This document shows positions 36,944 to 49,798 of a DNA stretch of 64,000 nt, piece by piece (the stretch's first letter is position 1; each line of letters starts with the position of its first letter). Source of the stretch: Streptococcus sp. NPS 308 (GTDB lineage: Bacteria > Bacillota > Bacilli > Lactobacillales > Streptococcaceae); assembly GCF_002355895.1 (NCBI RefSeq), contig NZ_AP017652.1, forward strand, positions 901,001 through 965,000, given 5' to 3'. The notes beneath the pieces were generated by a model. That model was not told the origin of the DNA. It ran no database searches and worked only from the letters and a program-made list of their open reading frames with translations. The translations under genes and the position numbers were made by a program.

Positions 36944-37023
36944 TTTCTCTTTTTTAGAAAATATTTCATTACGAATCATTTTTCAGTCCTTCTCTATTGT
37001 GAGGAGGGCTTGCTTTGTGGTAA

Positions 37024-38991
<1,968 letters not shown>

Positions 38992-39012
38992 AGAATAGCA
39001 GCCAGCTAGGTC

Positions 39013-39100
39013 TTAGATAGTCAGAAACTATCTCTCCTGAAGTGTTTTTACATAGATTGAGTCTATTGTCAGTCAGAGATTCAATCGCTGAATCTATCAG
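39013..39100 (+). other. Inverted repeats in the pulA leader
   Basis: Complementary arms AGATAGT/ACTATCT (39015-39031) and AGATTCA/TGAATCT (near 39079-39097) occur, plus GATTGA/TCAATC that would compete with the second. There is no T run, so this is not a standard terminator. Meaning unclear. Confidence 0.4.
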
Positions 39101-39144
39101 CACCACATAAAAAATTAAATTGAAATTAGAAATTAGGAAAAGAA

Positions 39145-41430
39145 ATGTATAGATACCCAGTAGTCATCCATTTTCATCGAAAAAATGGGGATTATACTGC
39201 TTGTTCATTTAGTAGAAAACAGGCAGACAATGTTGAAAAATTGTATTATGAGAATGACTTTTTTGGAGCAAAGTTCTCTTTCACAGTTACAAGTCAAGAA
39301 AAGTTAGAAAACCTAAAATTCTCAGTTGAGATTGATGGAAAAATTAAGGAATATCCAGTGCGTTATAACTACTATCCGCTTCTGACAGAGGTTTGGATTT
39401 TAGAGGGTGACGAGACGGTTTATTATTCTGAAAACCCAGCCATTGCTAGTCCTTACTACAAAGATCAAAATCCATTTGCTTTTGATAAAGCAATCCATAG
39501 CGCTAGCTACGATCATCACTGGGGCTACCAAGGAGAACTAGGTTATAGTCTTTCAGATTATCAGACAAGCTTTAAACTTTGGGCTCCTACAGCTACAGCT
39601 GTACAGGTGGTTGTCTATGAAAATACCAGCAACGATGCTCCGATTTGGAAAACCTATAATCTAGAACGTGGGAATAGCTATTCATATAGTCATAAGTACA
39701 ATACCATTGGTGTTTGGGGTCTAGATTTAGATGAAAATCTTGCTGGCAAGGCTTATCAGTATCAGATTGAATTCCCTCATCACAAGAGTTTGACAAGAGA
39801 TCCTTATACAATTGCAACCAGTCCTGACGGAAAACGTTCTGTTATTCTCTCACACAAAGAGAGACAAGTAGATGGATTTGAAGTCAAACATGGGACAGAA
39901 GCTCCTTGGCGTTTGGAAAATCCATGTAAAGCTGTTATCTGTGAAATGCATATCCGAGATTTGACCAAATCTCCAACATCTGGAGTGGCAGAGCATCTCC
40001 GTGGAACCTTCCTTGGGGCTGCGCAGACAGGAACGACTAACCAATTCGGACAAGCAACCGCCTTTGACTATATCAAAGAACTTGGTTGCAACTATGTTCA
40101 ACTTCAGCCTATCTTTGATCGCCATAAGGAGTACGATGAGGAAGGAAACGTAACCTATAACTGGGGCTATGATCCTCAAAACTACAATGCACCAGAACCA
40201 AGTTTCTCTAGCAATCCAGATGATCCAGGACAAGTCGTTCGTGATCTAAAAACGATGATTCAGGCCTATCATGATGCAGGAATTGGTGTCATCATGGACG
40301 TGGTTTATAATCACACCTTCTCAACGGTTGATGCGCCTTTCCAAACAACTGTACCAGATTATTACTACCGCATGAACCCAGATGGAACCTTCCAAAATGG
40401 TACAGGTGTAGGAAATGAAACAGCCAGTGAACATGAAATGTTCCGTAAGTACATGATTGATTCTCTCCTATACTGGGTGAAAGAATACAATATTGATGGT
40501 TTCCGTTTTGACTTGATGGGTATTCATGATGTCAAAACCATGCAAGCGATTCGTTGGGCGCTAGATGAGGTTGATCCCCGTATTATCACTTATGGAGAAG
40601 GCTGGGATATGGGAACAGGTCTTGCACCTTATGATAAGGCCAAGAAGGACAATGCCTACCAGATGCCAAATATCGGATTCTTCAACGATGATCAGCGTGA
40701 TGCGATCAAAGGAGGAGAAGTTTATGGTGCAATCAAGTCAGGATTTGTAAGTGGTGCAGCCACCGAACCTATCGTAGCCAAGGCTATTCTTGGTAGCCGA
40801 GAGTTGGGTTCTTATCTGAGTCCAAACCAGGTTCTCAACTATGTTGAAGCCCATGACAATTACAATCTTCATGATTTACTAGCGACTCTTCATCCTGATC
40901 AAAGTTCAGACCAGATTATGCGCAAGGTTGAGACAGCGACAGCAATGAACCTTCTCATGCAAGGAATGTCCTTTATGGAAATTGGCCAAGAATTTGGTCG
41001 AACCAAGTTAATTCCGACAGGAGAACATGGACAACTGACTCCGGCAGACCGAGAACGTGCTATGAATAGTTACAACGCTCCTGACAGTGTCAACCAAATA
41101 AACTGGGATTTGATCAATGAAAGACAAGAAAGCATTGACTTTGTGCGTCAGATTATTCGACTGAAAACACAAACTAGCGCCTTTTCTTATCCTACATACG
41201 AGGAAGTTTACCGTCATGTCTTTGTCCACACGGCTGCAGAAAATAGCGGATGGATTGTTTACGAGATTCACGGGGGACCAGAACATCTATTGGTCGTATT
41301 CAATGCCAAGGGAACTTCCTTCTACTTTGAAAATGCAGGAAATCTAGAAATGCTTGTGACAAATAGTCGTTCAAAGGAGTCGAATGTAATCGACAATACT
41401 AGTGTCGCAGTGCTAAAAGTACTCTCTTAA
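39145..41430 (+). CDS. pulA: Intracellular type I pullulanase
   Basis: A 761-aa GH13 debranching enzyme (alpha-1,6 bonds). There is no signal peptide or LPXTG, so it acts on intracellular glycogen or maltodextrins. An N-terminal beta module (about 1-140) precedes a CBM48-like part (about 150-230). Type I signature: YNWGYDPQNY near 339. Conserved regions: I VVYNHTF near 388, II GFRFDLMG near 452 (nucleophile Asp), III GEGWDMG near 485 (acid Glu), IV VEAHDNYN near 570. It stands next to gapN and the glg operon, fitting storage turnover. Confidence 0.95.
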   Translation: MYRYPVVIHFHRKNGDYTACSFSRKQADNVEKLYYENDFFGAKFSFTVTSQEKLENLKFSVEIDGKIKEYPVRYNYYPLLTEVWILEGDETVYYSENPAIASPYYKDQNPFAFDKAIHSASYDHHWGYQGELGYSLSDYQTSFKLWAPTATAVQVVVYENTSNDAPIWKTYNLERGNSYSYSHKYNTIGVWGLDLDENLAGKAYQYQIEFPHHKSLTRDPYTIATSPDGKRSVILSHKERQVDGFEVKHGTEAPWRLENPCKAVICEMHIRDLTKSPTSGVAEHLRGTFLGAAQTGTTNQFGQATAFDYIKELGCNYVQLQPIFDRHKEYDEEGNVTYNWGYDPQNYNAPEPSFSSNPDDPGQVVRDLKTMIQAYHDAGIGVIMDVVYNHTFSTVDAPFQTTVPDYYYRMNPDGTFQNGTGVGNETASEHEMFRKYMIDSLLYWVKEYNIDGFRFDLMGIHDVKTMQAIRWALDEVDPRIITYGEGWDMGTGLAPYDKAKKDNAYQMPNIGFFNDDQRDAIKGGEVYGAIKSGFVSGAATEPIVAKAILGSRELGSYLSPNQVLNYVEAHDNYNLHDLLATLHPDQSSDQIMRKVETATAMNLLMQGMSFMEIGQEFGRTKLIPTGEHGQLTPADRERAMNSYNAPDSVNQINWDLINERQESIDFVRQIIRLKTQTSAFSYPTYEEVYRHVFVHTAAENSGWIVYEIHGGPEHLLVVFNAKGTSFYFENAGNLEMLVTNSRSKESNVIDNTSVAVLKVLS

Positions 41431-41441
41431 ATTCATAAACT

Positions 41442-41470
41442 AAAAAGGGTTAGATTGTCTAATCCTTTTT
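41442..41470 (+). terminator. pulA terminator
   Basis: AAAAAGGGTTAGA / TCTAATCCTTTTT (one G-T pair, three-base loop) runs into T. Confidence 0.88.
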
Positions 41471-41531
41471 GTTATGTATAAGTTTTTAATGAGGAGTAGA
41501 ATTAAGTGTCAAACTATTTGAAGAATCAAGT

Positions 41532-41549
41532 TTGTGAAAAAAATCTCAA
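41532..41549 (+). promoter_or_regulatory. Rex-like site upstream of gapN (weak)
   Basis: TTGTGA-AAAAAA-TCTCAA has Rex operator spacing with one mismatch (TCACAA expected). It is followed by TTTTCACAA. It lies upstream of the gapN -35 (TTGTAA 41567-41572; -10 TAAAAT 41589-41594), so any effect on repression is uncertain. Confidence 0.35.
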
Positions 41550-41625
41550 AATTTTCACAAAAAGGGTTGTAATTTTCTGAAAATTTGTTAAAATAAGTTT
41601 TAATCATTTTCAGGAGGAAACGGAT

Positions 41626-43050
41626 TTGACAAACTATCAGAATTTAGTAAACGGAAATTGGAAATCATCAGAGAATGAAATTACAACCTACTCTCCTATT
41701 AATCAGGAGAAGCTTGGTACTGTACCAGCTATGAGTCAGGCAGAAGTTGATGAAGTGATGAAAGCTGGTCGAGCAGCGCTATCTGCTTGGCGTGATTTGG
41801 CACCCGTAGAACGTGCGTCCTATCTGCATAAGACGGCAGATATTTTAGAACGTGACAAAGAAGTAATTGGAACGATACTTGCCAAAGAGGTGGCAAAGGG
41901 AATTCAGGCAGCTATAGGAGAAGTAGTCCGTACAGCTGATTTGATTAGATATACTGCTGAAGAAGGATTACGTATCACTGGTCAAGCCATGGAAGGTGGT
42001 GGCTTTGAAGCTGCAAGTAAAAATAAAATGTCCATTGTACGCCGGGAACCCGTTGGTATCGTACTTGCCATTGCTCCATTTAATTATCCTGTAAATTTAT
42101 CTGCATCAAAGATTGCTCCAGCTTTGATTACAGGAAATGTCGTTCTGTTTAAGCCACCAACACAAGGATCAATATCAGGTCTCTTATTGGCCAAGGCTTT
42201 TGATGAAGCAGGTATTCCAGCTGGAGTATTGAATACCATTACTGGACGAGGTTCTGAGATTGGAGATTACATTATTGAACACAAAGAAGTGAACTTTATC
42301 AACTTTACGGGTTCAACACCAATTGGTGAGCGAATCGGTCGCCTGGCTGGTATGCGGCCTATCATGCTTGAACTTGGTGGAAAAGACGCAGCTATTGTAT
42401 TAGAAGATGCTGATTTGGAACATGCAGCCAAGCAAATCGTAGCTGGTGCCTTTAGTTATTCAGGGCAACGTTGTACAGCTATCAAGCGTGTATTGGTCGT
42501 TGATAGTGTAGCAGACAAATTAGCAGACTTACTCCAGGCTGAAGTTGCAAAACTAACAGTTGGTAATCCTTTTGACAATGCTGATATCACTCCTGTTATT
42601 GATAATGCTTCAGCTGATTTCATCTGGGGATTGATTGAAGATGCTCAGGAAAAAGGAGCCAAAGCGCTTAGCCCAATCAAACGTGAGAATAATCTCATTT
42701 GGCCAGGACTTTTTGATTATGTCACAAGAGATATGAAATTAGCCTGGGAAGAACCATTTGGACCCGTTTTACCGATTATTCGTGTCGCAGATGTAGAAGA
42801 AGCGATTGCCATTGCAAATCAATCTGAGTTTGGACTTCAGTCATCTGTATTTACAAATGATTTTAAAAAAGCTTTTGAAATTGCTGAAAAACTTGAAGTG
42901 GGAACAGTTCACATCAATAATAAAACACAACGAGGACCAGATAACTTCCCATTTCTCGGTGTAAAAGGATCCGGTGCAGGGGTTCAAGGTATCAGATATA
43001 GTATAGAAGCCATGACAAATGTTAAATCTATTGTTTTTGATTTGATATGA
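41626..43050 (+). CDS. gapN: NADP-dependent glyceraldehyde-3-phosphate dehydrogenase (non-phosphorylating)
   Basis: A 474-aa aldehyde dehydrogenase-family enzyme oxidising glyceraldehyde 3-phosphate to 3-phosphoglycerate with NADP, bypassing 1,3-bisphosphoglycerate and supplying NADPH. The catalytic Glu is in LELGGKDA near 249 and Cys near 283 in YSGQRCTAIKR. Cofactor motif INFTGSTPIGERIG near 224. The start is a TTG with AGGAGG eight bases upstream, as recalled for pneumococcal gapN. It is monocistronic: promoter at about 41567-41594, terminator at 43061. Confidence 0.96.
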   Translation: MTNYQNLVNGNWKSSENEITTYSPINQEKLGTVPAMSQAEVDEVMKAGRAALSAWRDLAPVERASYLHKTADILERDKEVIGTILAKEVAKGIQAAIGEVVRTADLIRYTAEEGLRITGQAMEGGGFEAASKNKMSIVRREPVGIVLAIAPFNYPVNLSASKIAPALITGNVVLFKPPTQGSISGLLLAKAFDEAGIPAGVLNTITGRGSEIGDYIIEHKEVNFINFTGSTPIGERIGRLAGMRPIMLELGGKDAAIVLEDADLEHAAKQIVAGAFSYSGQRCTAIKRVLVVDSVADKLADLLQAEVAKLTVGNPFDNADITPVIDNASADFIWGLIEDAQEKGAKALSPIKRENNLIWPGLFDYVTRDMKLAWEEPFGPVLPIIRVADVEEAIAIANQSEFGLQSSVFTNDFKKAFEIAEKLEVGTVHINNKTQRGPDNFPFLGVKGSGAGVQGIRYSIEAMTNVKSIVFDLI

Positions 43051-43060
43051 AATAACCTTA

Positions 43061-43089
43061 AAAGTCAGGACAAGATTCCTGATTTTATT
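43061..43089 (+). terminator. gapN terminator
   Basis: The arms AAAGTCAGGA and TCCTGATTTT (one G-T pair) are followed by T-rich sequence. Confidence 0.85.
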
Positions 43090-43256
43090 TTCAATATAAA
43101 TTTACTATAAAAAGGGAATACGAACAATAGTATATAAATTGAAAAGAATATATGTGAATAAACATTATTTTTTGTCAAATAGATGAAAGTACTTAAAATC
43201 TTAAGATAATTTTTTGAAGGCTTTCATAAAAATATAACATTAATTACGGAAATCTC

Positions 43257-43285
43257 TTGAAAGTTCCCTTAAAAGATAGTATAAT
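43257..43285 (+). promoter_or_regulatory. glgBCDA operon promoter
   Basis: -35 TTGAAA (43257-43262), 17-base spacer, -10 TATAAT (43280-43285). The first ATG is at 43325. Confidence 0.75.
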
Positions 43286-43293
43286 AGAAATAT

Positions 43294-43307
43294 AGAAAAC
43301 GCTTACA
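43294..43307 (+). promoter_or_regulatory. Candidate CcpA (cre) site in the glgB leader
   Basis: AGAAAACGCTTACA matches the cre consensus TGWnAnCGnTnWCA at all fixed positions but the first. It lies around +2 to +15 relative to the predicted start, the usual place for CcpA repression. Confidence 0.65.
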
Positions 43308-43324
43308 AAAAGAAAGGGGATTGA

Positions 43325-45220
43325 ATGAACAAATTTGAAGCTTTAAGAACCTTTACAACTGGAGAGAATATCCATCTTCAGCATTATCTCGGAGCACATA
43401 GAGAGGAGCTTAACGGAGAATTAGGGTATACATTTAGAGTTTGGGCACCAAATGCTCAAGCAGTTCATTTAGTAGGTGACTTTACTAACTGGATAGAAAA
43501 TCAAATTCCTATGGTTCGAAATGAATTTGGGGTTTGGGAAGTTTTTACTAGACTAGCTCAAGAAGGGCAAATCTATAAATACCATATCACTCGTGCAAAT
43601 GGTCATCAGATTATGAAGGTTGATCCTTTGGCCCTCCGTTTTGAAGCACGCCCAGGTACAGGAGCTATTCTAACAAATATTCCTGACAAGAAATGGAAGG
43701 ATGGTCTTTGGTTAGCACGTAGAAAACGGCTAGGTTTTTCTGAACGACCAGTCAATATCTATGAAGCGCACGCTGGCTCTTGGAAGAGAAATCCAGATGG
43801 TAGTCCCTATAGCTTTGCACAACTAAAAGAAGAGTTGATTCCTTATCTTGTTGAGATGAATTATACTCACATTGAGTTCATGCCTTTAATGGCGCATCCG
43901 CTTGGTTTGAGTTGGGGATATCAGCTCATGGGGTATTTTGCTCTAGAACATTGCTATGGCCGACCAGAAGAATTTCAGGATTTTGTTGAAGAATGCCATT
44001 TAAATAACATCGGTGTAATTGTGGACTGGGTTCCAGGTCACTTTACTATCAACGATGATGCTCTTGCTTATTATGATGGAACTCCGACTTTTGAATACCA
44101 AGACCACAACAAGGCCCATAACTACGGTTGGGGAGCTCTTAACTTTGACCTTGGGAAGAATGAAGTTCAGTCTTTCTTGATTTCTAGTATCAAACACTGG
44201 ATTGAGTTTTATCATTTAGACGGTATTCGAGTAGATGCGGTTAGCAACATCATCTATCTCGACTACGATAATGCTCCATGGACTCCAAATAAAGACGGCG
44301 GGAACCTCAACTACGAAGGCTATTATTTCCTTCAACGTTTAAATGATGTGATCAAGTTAGAGCACCCAGATGTGATGATGATTGCAGAAGAAAGTTCGTC
44401 AGCTACCCAGATTACTGGTTCGAAAGAGTCAGGTGGACTTGGCTTTGACTATAAGTGGAACATGGGCTGGATGAATGATATTCTTCGTTTCTATGAGGAA
44501 GATCCTATTTATCGTAAATATGATTTTAATCTAGTGACTTTCAGCTTTATGTATGTTTTCAAAGAAAACTACCTCTTACCGTTTTCACACGATGAAGTCG
44601 TTCATGGCAAGAAGAGTATGATGCACAAGATGTGGGGCGATCGCTACAATCAATTTGCAGGCTTGCGCAATCTTTACACCTATCAAATTTGCCACCCTGG
44701 TAAGAAATTGCTCTTTATGGGAAGTGAATACGGTCAATTCTTAGAATGGAAATCTGAAGAGCAATTAGAATGGTCAAACTTAGAAGATTACATGAACTCT
44801 AAGATGAAACACTTTACTTCGCAGCTTAATCAATTTTACAAAGACCATCGTTGTCTTTGGGAGATTGATACTAGCTATGACGGTATTGAAATCATCGATG
44901 CAGATAATAGAGATCAGAGTGTCCTTTCCTTTATTCGTAAGAGTAAAAAAGACGAGATGTTAGTCTGCGTCTTTAATATGGCACCGGTTGAACGTAAAGA
45001 CTTTACAATCGGACTTCCTGTCGCAGGTGTCTATGAAGAAGTTTGGAATACAGAATTAGAAGAATGGGGAGGAGTGTGGAAAGAACACAATCAAACGGTT
45101 CAAACTCAAGAAGATTTATGGAAGGATTATGAGCAGACCTTGACCTTTACCCTGCCTGCAATGGGAGCAAGTATCTGGAAGATCAAGCGTCGTTTGAAAC
45201 CGACTAAGCAAAAAGAGTAG
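43325..45220 (+). CDS. glgB: 1,4-alpha-glucan branching enzyme
   Basis: A 631-aa GH13_9 branching enzyme adding alpha-1,6 branches to glycogen. The N-terminal CBM48 (about 20-110, [20 protein letters not shown]) precedes the barrel. Conserved regions: [15 protein letters not shown] near 187, VDWVPGHF near 238, GIRVDAVSN near 302 (nucleophile Asp), MIAEESSS near 354 (acid Glu), [12 protein letters not shown] near 421. First gene of the glycogen operon; the next gene is 161 bases on. A candidate cre lies in its leader. Confidence 0.97.
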   Translation: MNKFEALRTFTTGENIHLQHYLGAHREELNGELGYTFRVWAPNAQAVHLVGDFTNWIENQIPMVRNEFGVWEVFTRLAQEGQIYKYHITRANGHQIMKVDPLALRFEARPGTGAILTNIPDKKWKDGLWLARRKRLGFSERPVNIYEAHAGSWKRNPDGSPYSFAQLKEELIPYLVEMNYTHIEFMPLMAHPLGLSWGYQLMGYFALEHCYGRPEEFQDFVEECHLNNIGVIVDWVPGHFTINDDALAYYDGTPTFEYQDHNKAHNYGWGALNFDLGKNEVQSFLISSIKHWIEFYHLDGIRVDAVSNIIYLDYDNAPWTPNKDGGNLNYEGYYFLQRLNDVIKLEHPDVMMIAEESSSATQITGSKESGGLGFDYKWNMGWMNDILRFYEEDPIYRKYDFNLVTFSFMYVFKENYLLPFSHDEVVHGKKSMMHKMWGDRYNQFAGLRNLYTYQICHPGKKLLFMGSEYGQFLEWKSEEQLEWSNLEDYMNSKMKHFTSQLNQFYKDHRCLWEIDTSYDGIEIIDADNRDQSVLSFIRKSKKDEMLVCVFNMAPVERKDFTIGLPVAGVYEEVWNTELEEWGGVWKEHNQTVQTQEDLWKDYEQTLTFTLPAMGASIWKIKRRLKPTKQKE

Positions 45221-45381
45221 AATACTATTGATTAGGTAATGATGTAAGATGTTACTAGTTGGTTTACTTGGATTGGACTTGAAACACAAGAAAAATGGAC
45301 TTCCTATTATTTTTATAAAAAGTTTGACTTCCGACCTTCTTACGATTTTAACGTTCACATGTCTATAAAAAGGAGTAGAAA

Positions 45382-46524
45382 ATGAAGAATGAAATGCTAG
45401 CTTTGATCCTTGCGGGTGGGCAAGGAACACGTCTCGGAAAACTCACTCAAAGCATTGCCAAACCAGCGGTGCAATTCGGTGGGCGCTACCGTATCATTGA
45501 CTTTGCGCTTTCAAACTGTGCTAACTCTGGGATTCACAATGTCGGTGTTATTACTCAGTACCAGCCTCTCGCCTTGAACAACCATATCGGAAATGGGTCC
45601 AGCTGGGGCTTGGATGGTATTAGTTCAGGGGTCTCAATCCTGCAACCTTATTCCGCAAGTGAAGGAAACCGTTGGTTTGAAGGGACCAGTCACGCTATCT
45701 ACCAAAATATCGACTACATTGATAGTGTTAATCCTGAATATGTTTTGATCCTTTCAGGTGACCACATCTACAAGATGGATTACGATGATATGCTTCAGTC
45801 CCATAAGGATAACAATGCCAGTTTGACGGTAGCTGTCCTAGACGTACCTCTCAAAGAAGCTAGCCGTTTTGGTATCATGAATACAGATGCCAATAACCGT
45901 ATCGTTGAATTCGAAGAAAAACCTGCGCAACCTAAGTCTACAAAGGCTTCTATGGGGATTTATATTTTTGACTGGAAACGACTTCGTAATATGCTTGTTG
46001 CTGCTGAAAAGAGCAATGTGGATATGTCAGACTTTGGGAAGAACGTTATCCCTAACTATCTCGAGTCTGGTGAAAGTGTCTATGCTTATGAATTTAATGG
46101 CTACTGGAAAGATGTTGGTACGATTGAGTCACTTTGGGAAGCCAATATGGAGTATATTTCACCAGAAAATGCCTTGGATAGCCGTAATCGTCAGTGGAAA
46201 ATTTACTCAAGAAACTTGATCTCACCACCCAACTACTTTGGAGCACATGCACACGTTGAGGATTCATTGGTCGTGGATGGCTGTTTTGTAGATGGAACGG
46301 TTAAACGTTCGATTCTATCAACAGAAGCACAAGTACGTGAGGGAGCGGAAGTCGTTGATTCTGTCATTATGAGTGGGGCTATTATTGGCCATGGAGCAAA
46401 GATTACTCGTGCTATTATTGGTGAAGGTGCCATTATTGCAGACGGCGTAGAAATTGACGGAACTGACGAAGTACAAGTAGTAGGATACAATGAAGTAGTG
46501 GGGGTAGCAACAGATGAAGATTGA
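45382..46524 (+). CDS. glgC: Glucose-1-phosphate adenylyltransferase, catalytic subunit
   Basis: A 380-aa ADP-glucose pyrophosphorylase making the glycosyl donor for GlgA from glucose 1-phosphate and ATP. The nucleotide loop [12 protein letters not shown] lies at residues 11-22, [15 protein letters not shown] at 28-42, [14 protein letters not shown] (metal Asp) near 118, and [19 protein letters not shown] near 235-253. The C-terminal part is a left-handed beta-helix with hexapeptide repeats. The ATG is 161 bases after glgB with AAAGGAG upstream. The gene overlaps glgD by 11 bases. Confidence 0.96.
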   Translation: MKNEMLALILAGGQGTRLGKLTQSIAKPAVQFGGRYRIIDFALSNCANSGIHNVGVITQYQPLALNNHIGNGSSWGLDGISSGVSILQPYSASEGNRWFEGTSHAIYQNIDYIDSVNPEYVLILSGDHIYKMDYDDMLQSHKDNNASLTVAVLDVPLKEASRFGIMNTDANNRIVEFEEKPAQPKSTKASMGIYIFDWKRLRNMLVAAEKSNVDMSDFGKNVIPNYLESGESVYAYEFNGYWKDVGTIESLWEANMEYISPENALDSRNRQWKIYSRNLISPPNYFGAHAHVEDSLVVDGCFVDGTVKRSILSTEAQVREGAEVVDSVIMSGAIIGHGAKITRAIIGEGAIIADGVEIDGTDEVQVVGYNEVVGVATDED

Positions 46525-47653
46525 TAAATATTCAGCCATTTTAGGAAACACAGTTGGTTTTCATGATATGTCAACGTTAACAGAACACCGTCCGGTAGCT
46601 AGCTTGCCTTTCGGTGGGAAATACCGTTTGATTGACTTCCCCCTTTCCAGTCTTGCAAATGCACGTGTTCGTAGTATCTTTGGTATTTTCCAACAAGATA
46701 ATATCAGTTCTGTATTCGACCATATCCGTTCGGGTCGTGAGTGGGGCTTGTCAACACTTCTAAGTCACTACTATCTAGGAATTTACAATACTCGTGTTGA
46801 AAGCAGTACAGTTGGAAAAGAGTATTACCAACAGCTACTTACCTACTTGAGACGTTCAGGTTCAAACCAGACCGTTTCGATTAACTGCGATGTGCTGGTG
46901 AATATTGACTTGAATCAAGTCTTCCACCTACACAATACAACGAAAGGTCCGATCACAGTTGTATATAAGAAACTTCCGAAGAAAGACATTTCAGATGTGA
47001 ATGCTATCTTGGAAATTGATGAAACTGACCATGTTCGTTCGCACAAACTCTTTGATAACAAATCTACGGATGAACTCTTCAACATGTCTACAGATATCTT
47101 TGTTGTGGATACTCCTTGGTTGATTGAACGACTTGAAGAAGAGGCTCAGAAAGAATATCCTGAAAAGTTGCGTTATGTTCTCCGCGATTTAGCTGCAAAA
47201 GAAGGAGCTTTTGCTTACGAATACACAGGCTACTTAGCGAACATTCATTCTGTTCAGTCCTATTATCAAGCAAATATCGATATGCTTGAATCTAAAAAAT
47301 TCTACTCTCTTTTCTCACCAAATCAAAAGATTTATACCAAAGTTAAGAATGAAGAACCAACCTACTATGCGAATACTTCAAAAGTAAGTAATTCTCAGTT
47401 TGCTTCTGGTAGTATCATTGAGGGTGAAGTAGTTCAGTCAGTCCTATCTCGTAACATTTATGTTCACAAAGATAGTGTGGTGAAGGACAGCATTTTATTC
47501 CCTCGAGTTGTGATTGGTCAGGGTGCCCAAGTTGAATATGCTATCTTGGACAAGGGTGTTGAAGTTGCGGACGGTGTTGTCATTCGAGGAACAGCAGAAC
47601 ATCCAGTTGTAGTTAAGAAGGGTGAAACAGTAACAGAGGACATTTATTCATGA
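46514..47653 (+). CDS. glgD: GlgD, ADP-glucose pyrophosphorylase paralogous subunit
   Basis: A 379-aa GlgC paralogue found beside glgC in Firmicutes. It keeps the overall layout ([19 protein letters not shown] near 29-47, [11 protein letters not shown] near 128, left-handed beta-helix C-terminus). The GGxGTRL loop and the DHIYK motif are lost: the N-terminus reads [14 protein letters not shown] and the metal-binding Asp region reads [11 protein letters not shown]. It is therefore probably a non-catalytic partner that raises GlgC activity, as shown in related Firmicutes. It overlaps glgC by 11 bases and glgA by 4. Confidence 0.94.
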   Translation: MKIDKYSAILGNTVGFHDMSTLTEHRPVASLPFGGKYRLIDFPLSSLANARVRSIFGIFQQDNISSVFDHIRSGREWGLSTLLSHYYLGIYNTRVESSTVGKEYYQQLLTYLRRSGSNQTVSINCDVLVNIDLNQVFHLHNTTKGPITVVYKKLPKKDISDVNAILEIDETDHVRSHKLFDNKSTDELFNMSTDIFVVDTPWLIERLEEEAQKEYPEKLRYVLRDLAAKEGAFAYEYTGYLANIHSVQSYYQANIDMLESKKFYSLFSPNQKIYTKVKNEEPTYYANTSKVSNSQFASGSIIEGEVVQSVLSRNIYVHKDSVVKDSILFPRVVIGQGAQVEYAILDKGVEVADGVVIRGTAEHPVVVKKGETVTEDIYS

Positions 47654-49083
47654 AAATTTTATTTGTAGCAGCAGAAGGAGCACCCTTTTCAAAAACAGGT
47701 GGTTTGGGCGATGTCATTGGCGCACTTCCTAAATCACTTGTAAAAGCGGGGCACGAAGTTGCAGTTTTCTTGCCTTATTATAATATGGTAGAAGCTAAGT
47801 TCGGAGACCAGATAGAGGATGTTCTCCACTTTGAAGTTAGTGTAGGGTGGCGTAGACAGTACTGTGGTATTAAGAAAACGGTCTTGAATGGAGTTACCTT
47901 CTACTTCATTGATAATCAATATTATTTCTTCCGCGGTCATGTGTACGGTGATTTTGACGATGGTGAACGCTTTGCCTTCTTCCAACTGGCTGCTCTAGAA
48001 GCAATGGAACGCATTGACTTTATCCCTGACCTTCTCCATGTCCATGATTACCATACAGCCATGATTCCCTTCTTGTTAAAAGAAAAGTACCATTGGATTC
48101 AAGCATATCAAGGAATCAGAACAGTTTTAACTATTCATAATTTGGAATTTCAAGGTCAATTTTCTGAAGGAATGTTGTGGGATTTGTTCGGTGTTGGCTT
48201 TGAACGCTATGCTGATGGCACCCTTCGCTGGAATGATTGCCTTAACTGGATGAAGGCTGGTATCCTATACGCGGATCGTGTCTCAACCGTATCTCCTAGC
48301 TATGCACATGAGATTATGACCAGTCAGTTTGGTTGCGGTTTGGACCAGATTCTTCGCATGGAGTCAGGTAAGGTTTCAGGAATTGTTAATGGAATCGATA
48401 CTGATCTCTATAATCCAGAGACAGATGCTCTTTTAGACTATCATTTTGATAAGGAAGATTTGTCTGGAAAAGCTCAAAACAAAGCAAAATTGCAAGAGAG
48501 AGTTGGTCTACCAGTGCGAGCAGATGTTCCTCTTGTTGGGATTGTCTCTCGTTTGACGCGCCAAAAAGGTTTTGATGTTGTGGTAGAAAGCTTGCACCGT
48601 TTCTTACAGGAGGACGTTCAAATAGTCCTTTTAGGTACAGGAGATCCTGCTTTTGAACATTCCTTCTCATGGTTTGCTCAAGTCTATCCTGACAAGCTAT
48701 CAGCAAATATCACTTTTGACGTCAAACTTGCTCAAGAAATTTACGCAGCTTGTGACCTTTTCCTCATGCCGAGCCGTTTTGAACCATGTGGCTTGTCACA
48801 AATGATGGCTATGCGTTACGGAACTCTACCATTGGTTCATGAGGTTGGCGGACTAAGAGATACAGTTCAATCCTTCAATCCGATTGAGGGAACTGGTACT
48901 GGATTTAGATTCGACAATTTAACACCATACTGGCTTAACTGGAGTTTCCAAACAGCCTTGGATGTTTATAAGTACCAGCCGGACGTTTGGAGAAAACTAC
49001 AAAAACAAGCTATGGAATGTGATTTCTCATGGGATACAGCTTGCAAGTCTTATCTTGACTTGTACCATAGTCTAGTCAACTAA
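47650..49083 (+). CDS. glgA: Glycogen synthase
   Basis: A 477-aa GT5 glucosyltransferase extending alpha-1,4 chains from ADP-glucose. [13 protein letters not shown] at residues 15-27 binds ADP-glucose. [14 protein letters not shown] near 128, [14 protein letters not shown] near 190, [13 protein letters not shown] near 295, and the C-terminal E-x7-E region [18 protein letters not shown] near 374-391. The start overlaps the glgD stop by four bases. It is the last gene of the operon, with a terminator at 49089; no glgP follows. Confidence 0.97.
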   Translation: MKILFVAAEGAPFSKTGGLGDVIGALPKSLVKAGHEVAVFLPYYNMVEAKFGDQIEDVLHFEVSVGWRRQYCGIKKTVLNGVTFYFIDNQYYFFRGHVYGDFDDGERFAFFQLAALEAMERIDFIPDLLHVHDYHTAMIPFLLKEKYHWIQAYQGIRTVLTIHNLEFQGQFSEGMLWDLFGVGFERYADGTLRWNDCLNWMKAGILYADRVSTVSPSYAHEIMTSQFGCGLDQILRMESGKVSGIVNGIDTDLYNPETDALLDYHFDKEDLSGKAQNKAKLQERVGLPVRADVPLVGIVSRLTRQKGFDVVVESLHRFLQEDVQIVLLGTGDPAFEHSFSWFAQVYPDKLSANITFDVKLAQEIYAACDLFLMPSRFEPCGLSQMMAMRYGTLPLVHEVGGLRDTVQSFNPIEGTGTGFRFDNLTPYWLNWSFQTALDVYKYQPDVWRKLQKQAMECDFSWDTACKSYLDLYHSLVN

Positions 49084-49088
49084 TAGAT

Positions 49089-49118
49089 AAAATCGTATGA
49101 TTCTTTCATACGATTTTT
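49089..49118 (+). terminator. glgBCDA terminator
   Basis: AAAATCGTATGA / TCATACGATTTT with a short loop and T tail. Confidence 0.9.
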
Positions 49119-49144
49119 GGGCTGTTTAGAAAAGAGGAGAGGTG

Positions 49145-49789
49145 ATGACTCAAGTAATGGGGCTCTGTGTTATGGATGTTGATGGCACCCTGATAGAAGA
49201 GGAAGTGATTGATCTTTTAGGAAGAGAAGCAGGTTGCGAATCCGAAATTTCGCAGATTACAAGCCAGGCAATGCGAGGTGAATTGGACTTTGAAACAAGC
49301 TTAAGAGCAAGAGTGGCTTTGTTAAAAGGTCTTCCGATTTCGGTCTTTGATACTGTCTTCAAATCCATTCACCTGTTCAAGAATGCTCAAGAATTTATCT
49401 CCATACTTCAAAACAAGGGCATGCTAGTAGGTCTAGTGTCTGGTGGATTTACACCAATAGTTGAGAGATTAGCAAAATCCCTTGGTATCTCCTATTTCAC
49501 TGCTAACCAGTTGGAAGTCAAAGACGGCTTTTTAACTGGAAAATTAGTCGGTGAAATTGTGACAGGTCAAGTAAAAAAAGCTACTCTTGAGAGATGGAGA
49601 AAGGAATTAGGACTTTCCAAAGAAAGAACGATTGCCATCGGTGATGGGGCTAATGACCTCTTGATGTTAAAGTCAGCAGGTCACGGCATAGCCTTTTGCG
49701 CCAAAGAGATCGTAAAAGCAGAGATAGCTTGTCATGTAGATACGAGGGATTTTTTGGAAGTTCTTCCTTTGATTGATTTCTTAGAATGA
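49145..49789 (+). CDS. HAD family phosphatase, SerB-like
   Basis: A 214-aa haloacid dehalogenase-superfamily phosphatase of subfamily IB, as in phosphoserine phosphatase. Motif I VMDVDGTLIEEEV (nucleophile Asp near 10), motif II VSGGFTPIVERL near 98, motif III/IV Lys and acidic TIAIGDGANDLLML near 165-178. Serine phosphate is the likely substrate, but the assignment rests on resemblance. ATG 49145 is preferred over the adjacent GTG 49142; GAGGAG is upstream. Glycerate kinase follows after 9 bases, suggesting a shared transcript. Confidence 0.85.
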   Translation: MTQVMGLCVMDVDGTLIEEEVIDLLGREAGCESEISQITSQAMRGELDFETSLRARVALLKGLPISVFDTVFKSIHLFKNAQEFISILQNKGMLVGLVSGGFTPIVERLAKSLGISYFTANQLEVKDGFLTGKLVGEIVTGQVKKATLERWRKELGLSKERTIAIGDGANDLLMLKSAGHGIAFCAKEIVKAEIACHVDTRDFLEVLPLIDFLE

Positions 49790-49798
49790 GAGGGAACT

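Noticed and set aside
41531..41560. Terminator between pulA and gapN
   Set aside because: The inverted repeat is AT-only in its stem and followed by A rather than T; the true pulA terminator is at 41442-41470.
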